A stretch of DNA of 64,000 bases from Chrysopilus asiliformis (taxonomy: Eukaryota > Arthropoda > Insecta > Diptera > Rhagionidae). The translations under genes and the position numbers were made by a program. Below are positions 47,896 through 60,400 of this stretch, in pieces. Numbering within the stretch: position 1 is the first letter of the stretch; the number at the start of each line of letters is the position of its first letter. The DNA lies in contig OZ035964.1 of assembly GCA_964034945.1 (NCBI GenBank), positions 2,877,107 to 2,941,106 on the forward strand. The letters run 5' to 3'. Under the pieces are notes generated by a model that was not told where the DNA came from, made no database searches, and saw only the letters and a list, made by a program, of their open reading frames with translations.

Positions 47896-50534
47896 ATGTT
47901 TCGATTAATTATTTTTTTATTAATTTTCTTTGATATTCAACTCGAATTAGTATCGTCTATGCCAAAATTTCATTTGACAAGAATTTATAATTTTTTAAAT
48001 CAAGGTTTGAAGGGTTTTGTATTTCTGTCCAGAATTTTAAGTTTTGTTGAAAAAAACCATTTTTTTTGTGAGTGTTGTTTGAAAGTTAAGACAAAAGTGC
48101 GGTGTGTGGGAAATTTCAGAAGATCGCAACAAGTTTTTTAAAAAACTCTGAATTCCAATTTTTTTTATTTTAGAATTAGTGACTCTTTTACGAGGGTAGG
48201 GGGAAAAGTTCGGGGCCGGGCAAAAAATATGATTTGTGAGAAAACAAAGCGGGAAACTCTGGACAAGACTTAAGTTTGGTTAAAAAGTATGATAACAGGG
48301 ATGAGGGGCTTAACGAAACATCGCAAAAAGAGCTACAAAAAATGCAGCAGAAAAAATCCGGAAAAATGCGTAAAAAAGCCAAGAAAATTGCTAAAAACTT
48401 GGAAAACCCACAAAAAATTGCGAAAAATTGAATAAAACCATGGAGAACTCGCGAAATTCTGTAAAAAAACCCGAAAAATACTATCGCAGCCCCTCTAAAT
48501 TTATGACGTTTTTTATGGACAACCTCTTATATGTAGGGTGACCATACGTCTCGGAATAGCCGAGACAGTCCCAGAAACTAAACTTTTCGTCCCGGAATTA
48601 TGCAATTTAATGTTGTTATTCCTTAATCACTAACAAATAGACATTGAAATTCAAAATTGTTCGCCTGTGGCGTAGCTTCTTCAGGAATAGCTTCCTCTAC
48701 CGTATTTTTCTTTGAAAAAAAAAAAAAAAAACATTCGCCTGCAGCGCATTTCATGAAATACTTTTCAAAATACTGGGATGTTTGTTTCGAAAAGTTTTGA
48801 CCGCCGGGCAATTTTCTGTTGTAATTTGACTTATGAATCTTCCAAGAGAAGGTGGGGGAACAGAATTTCACAAACATCATATAATAGATAAAAAAAACTT
48901 TTCCCTCTACGCCCTCCGCTGATATGAAATTTTACGATTAGATGGCGAGCAAACGCTGCCTCTGAGTGACGAAAATGATCCTGAAATTAGTCCAGGACTA
49001 TTCCAAGGCGATATCGCTTTTGATAATAAAATGTTTAACTATTTTCGTGTTGGATTGCGGCCAGATAAATTTCCCCACCGTTTATGGCCACGTGGAGTAA
49101 TTCCGTATTTGATCAGTGAACTGTACGAGCCCGAAGAACAAGTTGAGTATTGAGGATTCTCTCAAGTGTATTAGAAAATTTTTAAAAGTAATATCACTGC
49201 ATTTATGTTAACCAAGATGTTAGCGGTTGACATATATGTCGTGAGAAAGAGGGTCTTTATATGACAAAAAAAATTAAAATTCAATCCGAACTGTAGTTGT
49301 GACGAGGGGAAAGGGGGTGGGTCTGTCTATCTGTTTGTCTGTCTGTTTGTCTGTCTGTTTGTCTGTCTGTTTGTCTGTCTGTTTGTCTGTCTGTTTGTCT
49401 GTCTGTTTATGACAATACAATATTTTTTACTACTTCGTCCTTGTAAGGATAATAGGAGGTCCTGTGATTCTCCTTTTCCTCAAACTTTTCGTCAAAAATC
49501 ACATCTGGCGGTTTTTTGGGGTCGCTAACTTCGATTCTCACATTAAGAAGTCTGTAAGGATATCTCAACCTAAAAGTATATCTAAGTGTTGCCATAAACA
49601 GACATCATTTTGGATTCTTAGTCATACTAGACATACACAAAATTACTGAAAGGGATAAAAAAATAAAAAAATATTTTTTTAAAAAAGTTTTATTTTAAAA
49701 AAATATCCTAAAAAGGGAAAAATTATAGTGTATCATAGATAAAAGCGAGATAAAAGCATCTTGATTTTAGTTCAAATACAGCAGCGCCCAAAAATGTATT
49801 TTTTCCCTTTTTAGTACATTTTTTTAAAAAAATAAAAGCTTTTTAAATTTTGTTTTCTTTTTTTTTTTTTGCTTGCAACTAAAAAAATAGTTAACCATAA
49901 GACAAGCGATTGGTGCCATAAATTCCATGACATGCGTTAAATTTGTACCTTGGAATCACGTGGACGAGGATTTCCTATTAATTTGGCCAACGAAATTCCC
50001 AAAGGGTTGCTGGTCATACATCGGGAGAGTTGGTGGCGCACAGATTTTATCCCTGCAGCCACCCGATATGAACGGCGCCAACTGTTTTGGGAGTGAGGGA
50101 CGCGCAATGCATGAATTATTGCACGCGCTGGGAATTTATCATGAGCAATCGAGGAGCGATCGGGATCGTTTCGTTAAGGTACATTGGACAAATATTATTC
50201 CACAATTCAAATCGAATTTTGATAAATTGCAATTGGAAAATACGACATACACATTTGAATATGACTATGAGTCGATAATGCATTACGGAAAGAATTATTT
50301 TAGGTAAGAATTTTTGAAAAGTTTCGTATGAGTTTTTCATAATGACTGTTTTCATAACGCAGCAAGGATAAGGGAAAATCAACCTTAACGCCAAAGGCTG
50401 CTGGTATTAAAATTGGCCAGCGGAAAATGCTGAGTAAGACGGATTGTTTGAAAGTCAACGATTTGTACGGATGCCTGGAAAATCAAAAGTTATACAAGAA
50501 ATTCTATACAAGATGTCGAATTTTGGGAATATAA
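47896..50534 (+). CDS. Astacin-family zinc metalloprotease (M12A), secreted
   Basis: Model: 47896-48004, 48942-49141, 49891-50303 and 50363-50534 (894 nt, 297 aa), all GT-AG with matching phases. Exon 1 gives a signal peptide (MFRLIIFLLIFFDIQLELVS). The prodomain/maturation region contains PEISPGLFQGDIAF and RLWPRGVIPYLI, typical of the astacin start. The catalytic core has TIRQAIGAINSMTCVKFVP, KGCWSYIGR and NCFGSEG, then the zinc motif HELLHALGIYHEQSRSD (His177, His181, His187; Glu178 catalytic). The Met-turn SIMHY (231-235) carries the Tyr ligand. The end is KIGQRKMLSKTDCLKVNDLYGC. All catalytic residues are present, so it should be active, probably digestive or matrix-cleaving. The first exon is the least certain: it was picked because it supplies a signal peptide and the needed phase. 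An alternative donor 11 nt further on also fits. Confidence 0.85.
49318..49860 (+). repeat. 'tcctgtaagga' repeat plus foldback in astacin intron 2
   Basis: A CTGTTTGTCTGT array (49322-49408) is followed by 'gacaatacaatattttttac', 'cttcgtccttgtaaggata', 'gggtcgctaacttcgattct'. Then comes a degenerate inverted repeat (49650-49850) related to 3311-3562. The same two-part arrangement occurs at 2945-3562. Confidence 0.6.
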
Positions 50535-50547
50535 TTTGGATGAGTGA

Positions 50548-50553
50548 AATAAA
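50548..50553 (+). terminator. Polyadenylation signal of the astacin gene
   Basis: AATAAA only 14 nt after the stop codon, a short 3' UTR. Confidence 0.65.
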
Positions 50554-50559
50554 GTATTG

Positions 50560-51015
50560 TTTTTTTTCTATATTCTGGATTTGTTGCATTGCAGGCCCCT
50601 AACAGTGTGTTAGAGTGTCTTGTCGAGGATAGAGTGTGAAGTTAACACTCTAACTGCCACAACATTTTAAAGACTTTTTTTAATATTTAGTTGTCAGTCA
50701 AAAAGGCACTAAGAGAAAAAAAGATTGAAAAAAAATGATACCTAAATGTTATTTTATTACCATAAAATGTGTGCAACTACAAAAAATCGTTGCGGTTGCA
50801 GCGAACACTTTAATAATTTTCATTGTGGCCCGTTGTGTACAATTAGGTGTCAAGTCTTTTTCACTGCCGTGGCAGTTAGAGAGTTAAGGATCGTTTTTCC
50901 GAGAAATCCTCGAATGCCTTCAAAATTGTGGGGGTGTGGAGTCGGGGAGTCGAAGTTATTAGTTTTTTAGGAGTTGCATTCCGAGTCGTTATAAAAGCCA
51001 CGATTTGGACAAAAA
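50560..51015. other. No gene recognised
   Basis: Repeat-like words 'agtgtgttagagtgtcttg' / 'agagtgtgaagttaacactct' form a short inverted pair at 50600-50660. Otherwise nothing. Confidence 0.35.
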
Positions 51016-51017
51016 AC

Positions 51018-51720
51018 ATTCTGATGTGAACAGCAGATAACTTTCTTATGCAAAATCTACATTACTACAGAATTTACACTTAAACCCGACGAATAAAATA
51101 TTGGTCTAAAATATATTAATAACGGTAAAAGCTAGTCATTTCAACAGAACGGAGCGGAAAAATGAAACAAATGTTGATAAAAATTAGTACCGGCTTTTTT
51201 TTTTGTTTTTTTTTTTTATAAAACCGTTAATTTGGAAACAATTTGCAAAAATCTAATTCTTAATCATCATACTAATATATAAAAATGAGTTGGTGTCTGT
51301 CAGTCTGTCTGTTCCTCTTTCACGCAAAAACGGCTGAACCGATTGACTTGAAATTTGGCATGAGTGTCTGTGGTAGTTCTGGTTCTAACATAGGCATACG
51401 GAAAAGTAGCGCGAGTGTAGGGGCGAGTAAGGGGAGAGGGTAAAGTGATCTCGAAACTTAGCTCTTCCTCTATGTTACCCTTTCGCGGGGAAACTACCGA
51501 GCCGATTGGCCTGAAGTTTAGCTCCAACATAGACCATAAAAAAAATTGAAAAAACTTAACCCGGCAACGACGGGTATGCAAGCTAGTCTTTTAATAAAAA
51601 TATCTCGATAACGGCTAAAGATATCGGATAAACTATTGTGTATTGTCGTAAATAGCATTACGGAAAAATGTGATGTTTTGGAGTAAATCACGTTTTTAGA
51701 AACTCACGCATTTCAAAATT
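51018..51720 (-). repeat. Inverted family 1 copy split by a Helitron-like element
   Basis: 'tctgatgtgaacagcagata', 'actttcttatgcaaaatcta', 'cgacgaataaaatattgg', repeated 'aacggtaaaag' words, then 'caatttgcaaaaatctaat' before and 'aaaaatatctcgataacggc' after the insertion 51267-51586. Confidence 0.6.
51267..51586 (+). mobile_element. Helitron-like non-autonomous element, short copy
   Basis: Begins TCATACTAATATATAAAAATG after A and ends CCCGGCAACGACGGGTATGCAAGCTAG before T. Contains 'ttcctctttcacgcaaaaac', 'gattgacttgaaatttggca', 'ggggaaactaccgagccg'. 320 bp with only a minimal CTGT array. Confidence 0.75.
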
Positions 51721-51724
51721 TACG

Positions 51725-52445
51725 GATTTCAAAATTTACGCTTGTCTCCGGAAATTGTTTGAAAAAATCGAGCAAAAAATTCGCGTTCAGAAAATTTAAC
51801 GATAATGGCAAAAAATATCGTACTTTTAGATCGATTTCCGCTAGCGATTGCTTATATAGTAATTTCTTCCAGATTTACTATGCAACAAATTCTGGCAACC
51901 CCTCTGGATTCATTGGGCATGTCCAAAAAATATTTCTCTCTTCCCGATAACATTTGGTCGTGCAGATAATCCCCTCCTTTTCATACTATTACATTCTGAT
52001 GTGGCGCTTTCTTAGCTTCTCCTACATTATATATATTGTAAAAGTTCAATATATCTTGCTGTATCGCTCTTAGCTACCATCTAAGTAGCTTTTATATTCG
52101 CGAGGACGGGAAGGGGGGTGGGGGTACATTTTTCGTATATATAAAATGTTATTTAACATCGATTTGGCGCAGTATTTGTGCCGGTTTGGTGTTGAGTTTT
52201 TGTGTTTTGTGTTGTGTCGAATAGTCAAAAATCTTTAATTTTTTACAATTTAGAAATAGAAGAAGAAAACAGAAAAATACTACTTGTATGTGTCGTTACC
52301 TGTTATTTGAGCTTTATTTCATTGCTAAACTTTTGTTATTTGCCACCCTTTGAGTGATGTTTTTCGCCTGTTTTCAATACGGATTTCCAATCATTGGATG
52401 AGAAATCATTTAAGAATTTTTGACATTCTTTACATGTCATTGTTT
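51725..52445. other. No gene recognised
   Basis: AT-rich, short ORFs only; no repeat ends found. Confidence 0.35.
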
Positions 52446-52449
52446 TTAC

Positions 52450-52585
52450 TTTGCTATGTGAATTTTCATAAAGTATTGTTGATCAAGCCCAATTTCGACT
52501 TGTTAATGTTGTATAAAAAATAATTCCCGAACACTGCCGAGTCGATTGCAGTATTATTACGTTTTTTTTTGAAATTTGTTACACC
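52450..52585 (+). repeat. Family 1 start preceding the large array
   Basis: 'ttttcataaagtattgttga', 'ttcccgaacactgccgagtc', 'gattgcagtattattac' are the normal family-1 5' text, so the satellite sits exactly where the CTGT microsatellite lies in other copies. Confidence 0.65.
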
Positions 52586-54473
52586 GACAGACTGACAGAC
52601 TGACAGACTGACAGACTGACAGACTGACAGACTGACAGACTGACAGACTGACAGACTGACAGACTGACAGACTGACAGACTGACAGACTGACAGACTGAC
52701 AGACTGACAGACTGACAGACTGACAGACTGACAGACTGACAGACTGACAGACTGACAGACTGACAGACTGACAGACTGACAGACTGACAGACTGACAGAC
52801 TGACAGACTGACAGACTGACAGACTGACAGACTGACAGACTGACAGACTGACAGACTGACAGACTGACAGACTGACAGACTGACAGACTGACAGACTGAC
52901 AGACTGACAGACTGACAGACTGACAGACTGACAGACTGACAGACTGACAGACTGACAGACTGACAGACTGACAGACTGACAGACTGACAGACTGACAGAC
53001 TGACAGACTGACAGACTGACAGACTGACAGACTGACAGACTGACAGACTGACAGACTGACAGACTGACAGACTGACAGACTGACAGACTGACAGACTGAC
53101 AGACTGACAGACTGACAGACTGACAGACTGACAGACTGACAGACTGACAGACTGACAGACTGACAGACTGACAGACTGACAGACTGACAGACTGACAGAC
53201 TGACAGACTGACAGACTGACAGACTGACAGACTGACAGACTGACAGACTGACAGACTGACAGACTGACAGACTGACAGACTGACAGACTGACAGACTGAC
53301 AGACTGACAGACTGACAGACTGACAGACTGACAGACTGACAGACTGACAGACTGACAGACTGACAGACTGACAGACTGACAGACTGACAGACTGACAGAC
53401 TGACAGACTGACAGACTGACAGACTGACAGACTGACAGACTGACAGACTGACAGACTGACAGACTGACAGACTGACAGACTGACAGACTGACAGACTGAC
53501 AGACTGACAGACTGACAGACTGACAGACTGACAGACTGACAGACTGACAGACTGACAGACTGACAGACTGACAGACTGACAGACTGACAGACTGACAGAC
53601 TGACAGACTGACAGACTGACAGACTGACAGACTGACAGACTGACAGACTGACAGACTGACAGACTGACAGACTGACAGACTGACAGACTGACAGACTGAC
53701 AGACTGACAGACTGACAGACTGACAGACTGACAGACTGACAGACTGACAGACTGACAGACTGACAGACTGACAGACTGACAGACTGACAGACTGACAGAC
53801 TGACAGACTGACAGACTGACAGACTGACAGACTGACAGACTGACAGACTGACAGACTGACAGACTGACAGACTGACAGACTGACAGACTGACAGACTGAC
53901 AGACTGACAGACTGACAGACTGACAGACTGACAGACTGACAGACTGACAGACTGACAGACTGACAGACTGACAGACTGACAGACTGACAGACTGACAGAC
54001 TGACAGACTGACAGACTGACAGACTGACAGACTGACAGACTGACAGACTGACAGACTGACAGACTGACAGACTGACAGACTGACAGACTGACAGACTGAC
54101 AGACTGACAGACTGACAGACTGACAGACTGACAGACTGACAGACTGACAGACTGACAGACTGACAGACTGACAGACTGACAGACTGACAGACTGACAGAC
54201 TGACAGACTGACAGACTGACAGACTGACAGACTGACAGACTGACAGACTGACAGACTGACAGACTGACAGACTGACAGACTGACAGACTGACAGACTGAC
54301 AGACTGACAGACTGACAGACTGACAGACTGACAGACTGACAGACTGACAGACTGACAGACTGACAGACTGACAGACTGACAGACTGACAGACTGACAGAC
54401 TGACAGACTGACAGACTGACAGACTGACAGACTGACAGACTGACAGACTGACAGACTGACAGACTGACAGACT
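52586..54473 (+). repeat. Satellite array of 8-bp unit GACAGACT, ~236 copies
   Basis: 1,888 nt of GACAGACT with no substitution seen on reading, so either very recent growth or strong homogenisation. At its 3' end it changes to a related 8-mer, CTTGCTGA, for five units (54471-54512). The 700-codon ORFs across it on the minus strand are artefacts of a stop-free 8-mer. The real length may be larger or smaller than assembled. Confidence 0.98.
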
Positions 54474-54514
54474 TGCTGACTTGCTGACTTGCTGACTTGC
54501 TGACTTGCTGACTG

Positions 54515-54840
54515 GTGGGGGTGGGTCGATGAATGGTGATTTTTTTGGACTAACAGCCCCCCTCCCCCCGCGGGATTTCCAGACATGTGTTAAAAACGGG
54601 ACCAAAATCGGTTGAGCGGATGAAAAGTTATAACGGAAAGCCAAACCAACACACCAACTCTCACCCCAAAAGCCCATACCCTCACTGTTCTATCGGTACT
54701 AAAAAAAAAAGTAGGCGGGGAGAGGGTTTATCCAAGAAATTATTTCGCACTAAAATTCAAAAACACCAAATTTTGTGCTATGAATCGAAACACCAATTGT
54801 CAATTAAAATGTCATTGATAGCCAGTTTTGGGATCAATTT
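54515..54840. other. Array flank, no gene recognised
   Basis: 'ctggtgggggtgggtcg' then 'cagcccccctccccccgcggg' is locally GC-rich, followed by 'accaaaatcggttgagcggatg', typical repeat-body wording. No gene. Confidence 0.4.
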
Positions 54841-54851
54841 TGTTTTGTTTG

Positions 54852-55645
54852 TTACTTTCTTATACGTTCTAGAATAAAGTATTGTATTCATGAAAAAAAT
54901 TGATGTACTAATTTTGCCTTTCCAGCCAAAGTGTCTTTCCGTCAGTCTGTCAGCCATTTTTTTTTTTGCTATTTACTCCGAAATTACTCGTTTTGACGAT
55001 GCTATCAACTTTTGGTGGAAATCGGTTAACCGGAAGTAACCAAAATGGCGACTTTTGAATAATAGCAATTTCGTTTTTCGCAGTTTCCCGCAGTTTCGCA
55101 GTTTCAAACTATTGGTTTTTCAATAGTCTCATGTATGACGAAAGTTTAAGACAGTAAAATTTGCTGCACTTTTGTCTTATACTAGAACTCGATATCTGAA
55201 ACCGTTATCAAGATATACCGTTATTTAAAAAAAAATCAGTTTTTTTTGCGACTACCTCGGAAAAATAACGGTTCTTTGGCAATTATAAATATGTCTCAGA
55301 TGAATTAATAACATTGGCATTCTCAACAATTTGATCTTACACCGTTATCCGTTATCTTTTACCGATATTGAGATATTTTCGTTGAAAGGTAAAAATGTAG
55401 ATTTTTGCAAATTGCTTGTAGACTAACGGCTTAACGAAAAATACAGTTAAAGGAAGAATTAAAAACATTGAAATTGTCAATATTTTTTTGTTGCCTTTTA
55501 CGGGAAATTGAGATCTGTTACTGTTATCTCGAAAATATTCAACATTTTGCAAAAGAAACTGCTTTTTGATTCGTCAGGTTTTAGTGGAAATTGTGCAGAA
55601 ATGTTAGATTTTGTATAAGAAAGTTATGTGCTGGTCACAACAGAT
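54852..55645 (+). mobile_element. Family 1 copy, compact and uninterrupted
   Basis: Begins ACTTTCTTATACGTTC and has GTATAAGAAAGT at 55612-55623, then 'tatgtgctggtcacaacagat'. The microsatellite is only a few CTGT/CAGT units (54940-54950). Contains 'ttaaccggaagtaaccaa', 'aaatggcgac', and four 'accgttatc' words. Useful as the empty-site reference for the nested insertions at 25309 and 25584. No ORF. Confidence 0.7.
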
Positions 55646-55649
55646 ATTT

Positions 55650-57400
55650 TCATTTAGTACACGTGAGTAATCGTAAGATAGTTTAGTAGTTGATCGAGAG
55701 CCAACAAATGCAATTTCGTTAACGACGTCGACAGCAACGTTTCATTTCGATTTGGTACACGTAGCCGTGCAGTAGCTTCTCGATATTTTCTGTTGACTTT
55801 ATTTTATTGTTTTTCTTTTCGACGTTCGTTTTGTTTGTTTACTTTTTTAAAACTTTATCGACTAACCGTTCGCTCAACTAATTTTGTTGTTTTAATTAAC
55901 TATCCGTCATATATACAGGTGCCAACGACACAAAAAAATTACACTCCATTTATTAATTATTAATTGGGGTTTTTTTTTGCATTCGATCGTGTTTGGATCA
56001 TTTATGGATAATCAATTAAATTTTTAAACGAATTTTTTTGGTTTTTATTTAAATAATTTATAAATTTATTTAAATATCCATAACTGATGTAATAATAGTA
56101 TTTATTTTGTGTATAGAATCTGTAGTTGGTGATTTTCATTGGAAAAAGTTGTGTGTTTTTTTTTAGTGAAATTGTTGACAAGTTTTTCAAATTTTCTGTG
56201 AATCAAAAAATCTTTTTTTTCTTCGTATTTTATTGGTAAGTATGGCTTGTTTTTTGTGAAATTATTTTTGTCGAAAATGTTTAAACAAAAATATCCTAAA
56301 ACAAACGGTTATGGTCCCGAAAATTTCAAAACTTGCAAAGGACAAAAAAGCGTTTTTTTTTTATAAATTTCGATTGCCTCTTTCCTCTGAGAATTTGGGC
56401 TGAAATTTCGGTTCAATCGGTCCAGCGGTTATCAATTTTGAGCCTTTGGAAGCAGCGAAATGGAAACTGAGTGGAAAATCTTTGCCAAAAATCAAGTCTA
56501 AGTGGCTGTCCATAAAACCATAAAAAAGGTCATGCTGATTTTCACCGTGTAAAACCTATCTTCCCCCTTCCCCTTCATTGTGATTTTTTCCAGGCTTTTC
56601 GTGATTTTTTCCAGGCTTTTCGCGATTTTTTCCAGGCTTTTCGTGGTTTTTTCGCTTACCACGGGCCCCCTCTCCCCTAAACGTGTGACGTATTTTATAG
56701 ACAATCGCCTAGACTTGATTATGACCTAAGATTATCCACTTAGCTCTACTTTCTCTGGATTTTCATGCTCTCAAAAGCTCTAACTCGAAAACCACTCTAC
56801 CGATTGGGCTGAAATTTTCTCTCACATTATCTGAGGACAATATGCGCCAACAGAGGAGAGGGAAAAAAAGAAAAATTCAAAAAAATGGTTTTTCCTTTGT
56901 CAAAATTTCAACAAAACGGTATAAAATTGTTAATTTATAATTTAGAAATTTTTAAAAATGCGAATTAAAAAAAAATGAAAAGAATTTCAAATAATTGGTA
57001 ATAAATTAATTTTTAGAGAGACAGGGAGTTTCCACGTTTAATTGAAACTTGGAGGCCATATGGTGTAATTTTCATGTATACATATGTTTGTCTAAATGCA
57101 ACGACCTTGCACTTTTCATTTAATTGATTTTCCGGTTCCTTATGACGCTGAGCTGTGATTTTTTTATTTTGTTTTGTAAAACATTTTTTTGGCTAAAATG
57201 AATTAAATTGTATTGATTAAAAATTTAAATTAAAGTAAATTAAAATTTCCTATTTAATACTTTAATTTTTTTTAACGCTCTCTTTTTTCAAGTTTTGAAT
57301 TTTTTTTAATTCAAAATATTTTTTTAACGTATTTTTCTGTACAGAATATTTGAGTAAACTGCTTTGGGTTTTTACATTGGAGTTTTGACAAGGCTACTGC
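55650..57400. other. Upstream region of GFAT, no gene recognised
   Basis: 56575-56650 holds three tandem 'cgtgattttttccaggctttt' units. 56505-56705 carries 'tgtccataaaacc' / 'gacgtattttatagaca' ends like the 14881 element. The GFAT 5' UTR probably lies within the last few hundred bases, for example 57340-57404, but its start is not visible. Confidence 0.35.
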
Positions 57401-57404
57401 AACA

Positions 57405-60400
57405 ATGTGTGGTAAATATTTATCAATAGTTTGATTTCTTTAAAATAAATTTAATAAACATTGAAGAGAAGGAAATTGTGATGGCGGTAAAATTTAAATT
57501 CAGCATAGAGAAAAAACCAGAATTATGTTAGAGGGGAAATCAGTCTGTCAGTCTGTCACAGTCTGTCACAGTCTGTCACAGTCTGTCACAGTCTGTCACA
57601 GTCTGTCACAGTCTGTCAGTCTGTCAGTCTGTCAGTCTGTCAGTCTGTCACAGTCTGTCACAGTCTGTCACAGTCTGTCAGTCTGCAACAGTCAATCAGT
57701 CTGTATGTTCTTCTTTCACGTGAAAACGATTCAACCGATTGACCTGAAATGTCGCATGGATGTTCGCTATAGGCCTGATTCCAACATAGGCCTACTGGAA
57801 AATAGCCCGGGTGGTGGAGGAGTAAGGGGAGGGGGTAAAGTTAATCCGATGCTTGGTTTTTCCCCTTTCGCTAGAAAACTATCTAACCGATTGGCCTGCA
57901 ATTCGGCACATATGTTCACCGAGGTCCTCCTCTAATATATCCCCATTTAAAAGTAACCCCAAGTGGTGGAGGGGGTAAAGGGAGGCTGTAAAGTGAGTCC
58001 GAAGCCAAATGCTGGAATTTATTGTCTTTTTGTTAATTCTTGAAAACCATTTTTCGAAGAGAAAAATCTTTAAAGAAAAGAACGGACCGCCCCTATTCTA
58101 GGCTATCTAACTTATAACCAACTGAATTCTGTTTTCCTAGGGTTTGTTCTACTCACGCTTTTAGCCGGGCGAAGCCGGGACAAAATTCTAGTATTTTTAT
58201 ATAAAATGATATTTTATTCTTTGGGTCATAGTGTAAATTCTGCAGAAACGTAGATTTTGTATAATAAAGTCATGTGCTGTTCACCTCAGATATATATTTT
58301 TAAACTACTGTTGAATATTGTGTAATTCGATTGAATAGAATTTAATTTTCACGATTTAAAAAAAAATTTAAATACTGGTTTTAAGTCGACAGCCACACAA
58401 TCTCACATATATATACGTTGTTACGTTAGTAACAAAAATCGTCGATGGTGGAAGACTTTCACTTTCAATTCGTTGCATGTGCGGTTCAGATTTATTTCTA
58501 CCTGAAAAAAAAAATAAATAAAAATCAGATAAAATATTTTTTTTTCATGTGCAAAAGAAATACGCTCTCTGTCGGCTTACCCTTCCTTCCCCTAAATGTG
58601 ATTATCGTTGCATAGTATCTACTGTGGTTGATTTTATTTTCATGCACACAACTATCTTAAAATGTAATTCTCCAATCTTGTCGTGTGGCGCTAAAAATTC
58701 AAAAAATAAAAACCACGAAAAAAAAATCTTGCTGGTATTTGAATCGGATTTGATTGGGTTTAGGTTTAGGTGGGCCGACACTCATTCATACCTGGTTTAA
58801 ATTCGATCATGCATAAATGGTTAGCCATTAAATGCCATTTTGCCAAGAGGTGTGTAAAATTAGATAATTGTGAAATATTATTTGAAATTTATTACAACAT
58901 TTTTACCGGTCTTTTTCGCTTTCTTTTCGGTTTTCTTTTTTTCGTATATATTTTTGAGTTTCCAGTTTCAATTTAATTTCAAGATTTGCCAATTTTTCAA
59001 CGATTTTGGGGGTTATTTTATTCAGCAAGTTTTAAAAATATTATGTAAAAATGTTCGCTTCAAATGATGATAGAATTTCTGCAAATTTCTTTTTTTTTTA
59101 CAACAAAAAAAACGGAAATTGGAAGAAATGTTTGTCGAATAAAACACGAATATGAAATGAAAATTGTGTCTTTTTTATCAATTCGAGCAGATAAAGATCA
59201 TAAGTGCATATGCTATTACAAGAACTGCGCTGTAAAGTGAAGAAAAAAAATATCTGATGTGAATAGCACATGATTTTCGTATTCTACCCGACGAATAAAA
59301 TATTAGTTCAGGGGGTTTTTAAAAATCGAGAAAGTGTGTTATAGTTTTTATACTCTATGTGATATATCATATAGAAGTATATTAAATTTAGTATCGTGCA
59401 CTACACAAAAGATTTTGATTTCCGCTTGTCCGTCCGTCCGTCTGTCTGCCTGTCTGTCCGTCTGCCCGTCCGCCTATCTGTCCGTCTGTCCGTGAACACC
59501 ATAACTTTCGAAAGGATTGAGCTAGAGACTTGAAATTTTATATAGTTACATGTTTCGTAAATGGCTAGGCTAAGTTCTTGAACGGACAAAATTGGACCAT
59601 TCCTTCCCCTCCCCCCTCACATACAAACGAAACAGTTATTTGCAATTTCCTCGAAAACGGTGGGTCATATTGAAAAATTTATAAAGATAAAATGTATTTA
59701 GAATAGGATTTTACATAACTGTTCCAAACATCAAAATCCAATCGGACCACTGCTTCCCCCTCTCCCATACAAATGGAACACTTTCTTCCTGTTTTCTCGA
59801 AAACTGTGCATCGTATCGATGAATTTATAAAGACAGAATGTGTTTAGAATATGATTTTATATAATTTGTCTATACATGAAAATCCTGTTGGCCAACTCCT
59901 TCCCCCCTCCCCCATACAAATGGATTTTTTTTTCAAATAAACATTTTGTCTGTCATCATAAAAAGTATTCGACGATATTCCCTTGTGGCTTTCCTTATGT
60001 TTAGAATGTAATTCCCTTTGAATTTCTCAGAGGTTCGACTAGGTTTAGAATAATTTTTCGGCATTGAAAAAATTCTTATCCGGGCTTTTTTTTTTTGAAA
60101 AAGCAGAAAACTTCTTAGCTATCTTTATTTATACGGAAGAGAAATGATCACCTGATAAATCGTTCGTTAATAATAAAACGATAAATTTTTATTGTGTGGC
60201 GATTACGACAAATCGATAAGAGAATTGTGAACACTTTTTTTTAGCAAATTTACAGGGAAATAAAATTTTTAGAGCACTGCACTGTGAGTCATTGGGCGCG
60301 TTTAGACCGAGCCAACTTGGCTCTGCCAATCTTGTGGTGCTAAACTGGAAGTGTATATTCCGTCGACTGTTAATTTTTTGTCAATTTTTCGCTTTACCCC

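Noticed and set aside
48535..48610. 'gtagggtgaccatacgtctcgg' as a transposon end
   Set aside because: Resembles a terminal sequence, but no inverted partner was found nearby.
37185..54473. CRISPR-like arrays
   Set aside because: Units are 8 bp with no spacers; this is eukaryotic satellite DNA.
52466..54677. Two overlapping ~700-codon ORFs on the minus strand
   Set aside because: They are the 8-bp satellite read in shifting frames, with no start context, domain or non-repetitive coding body.
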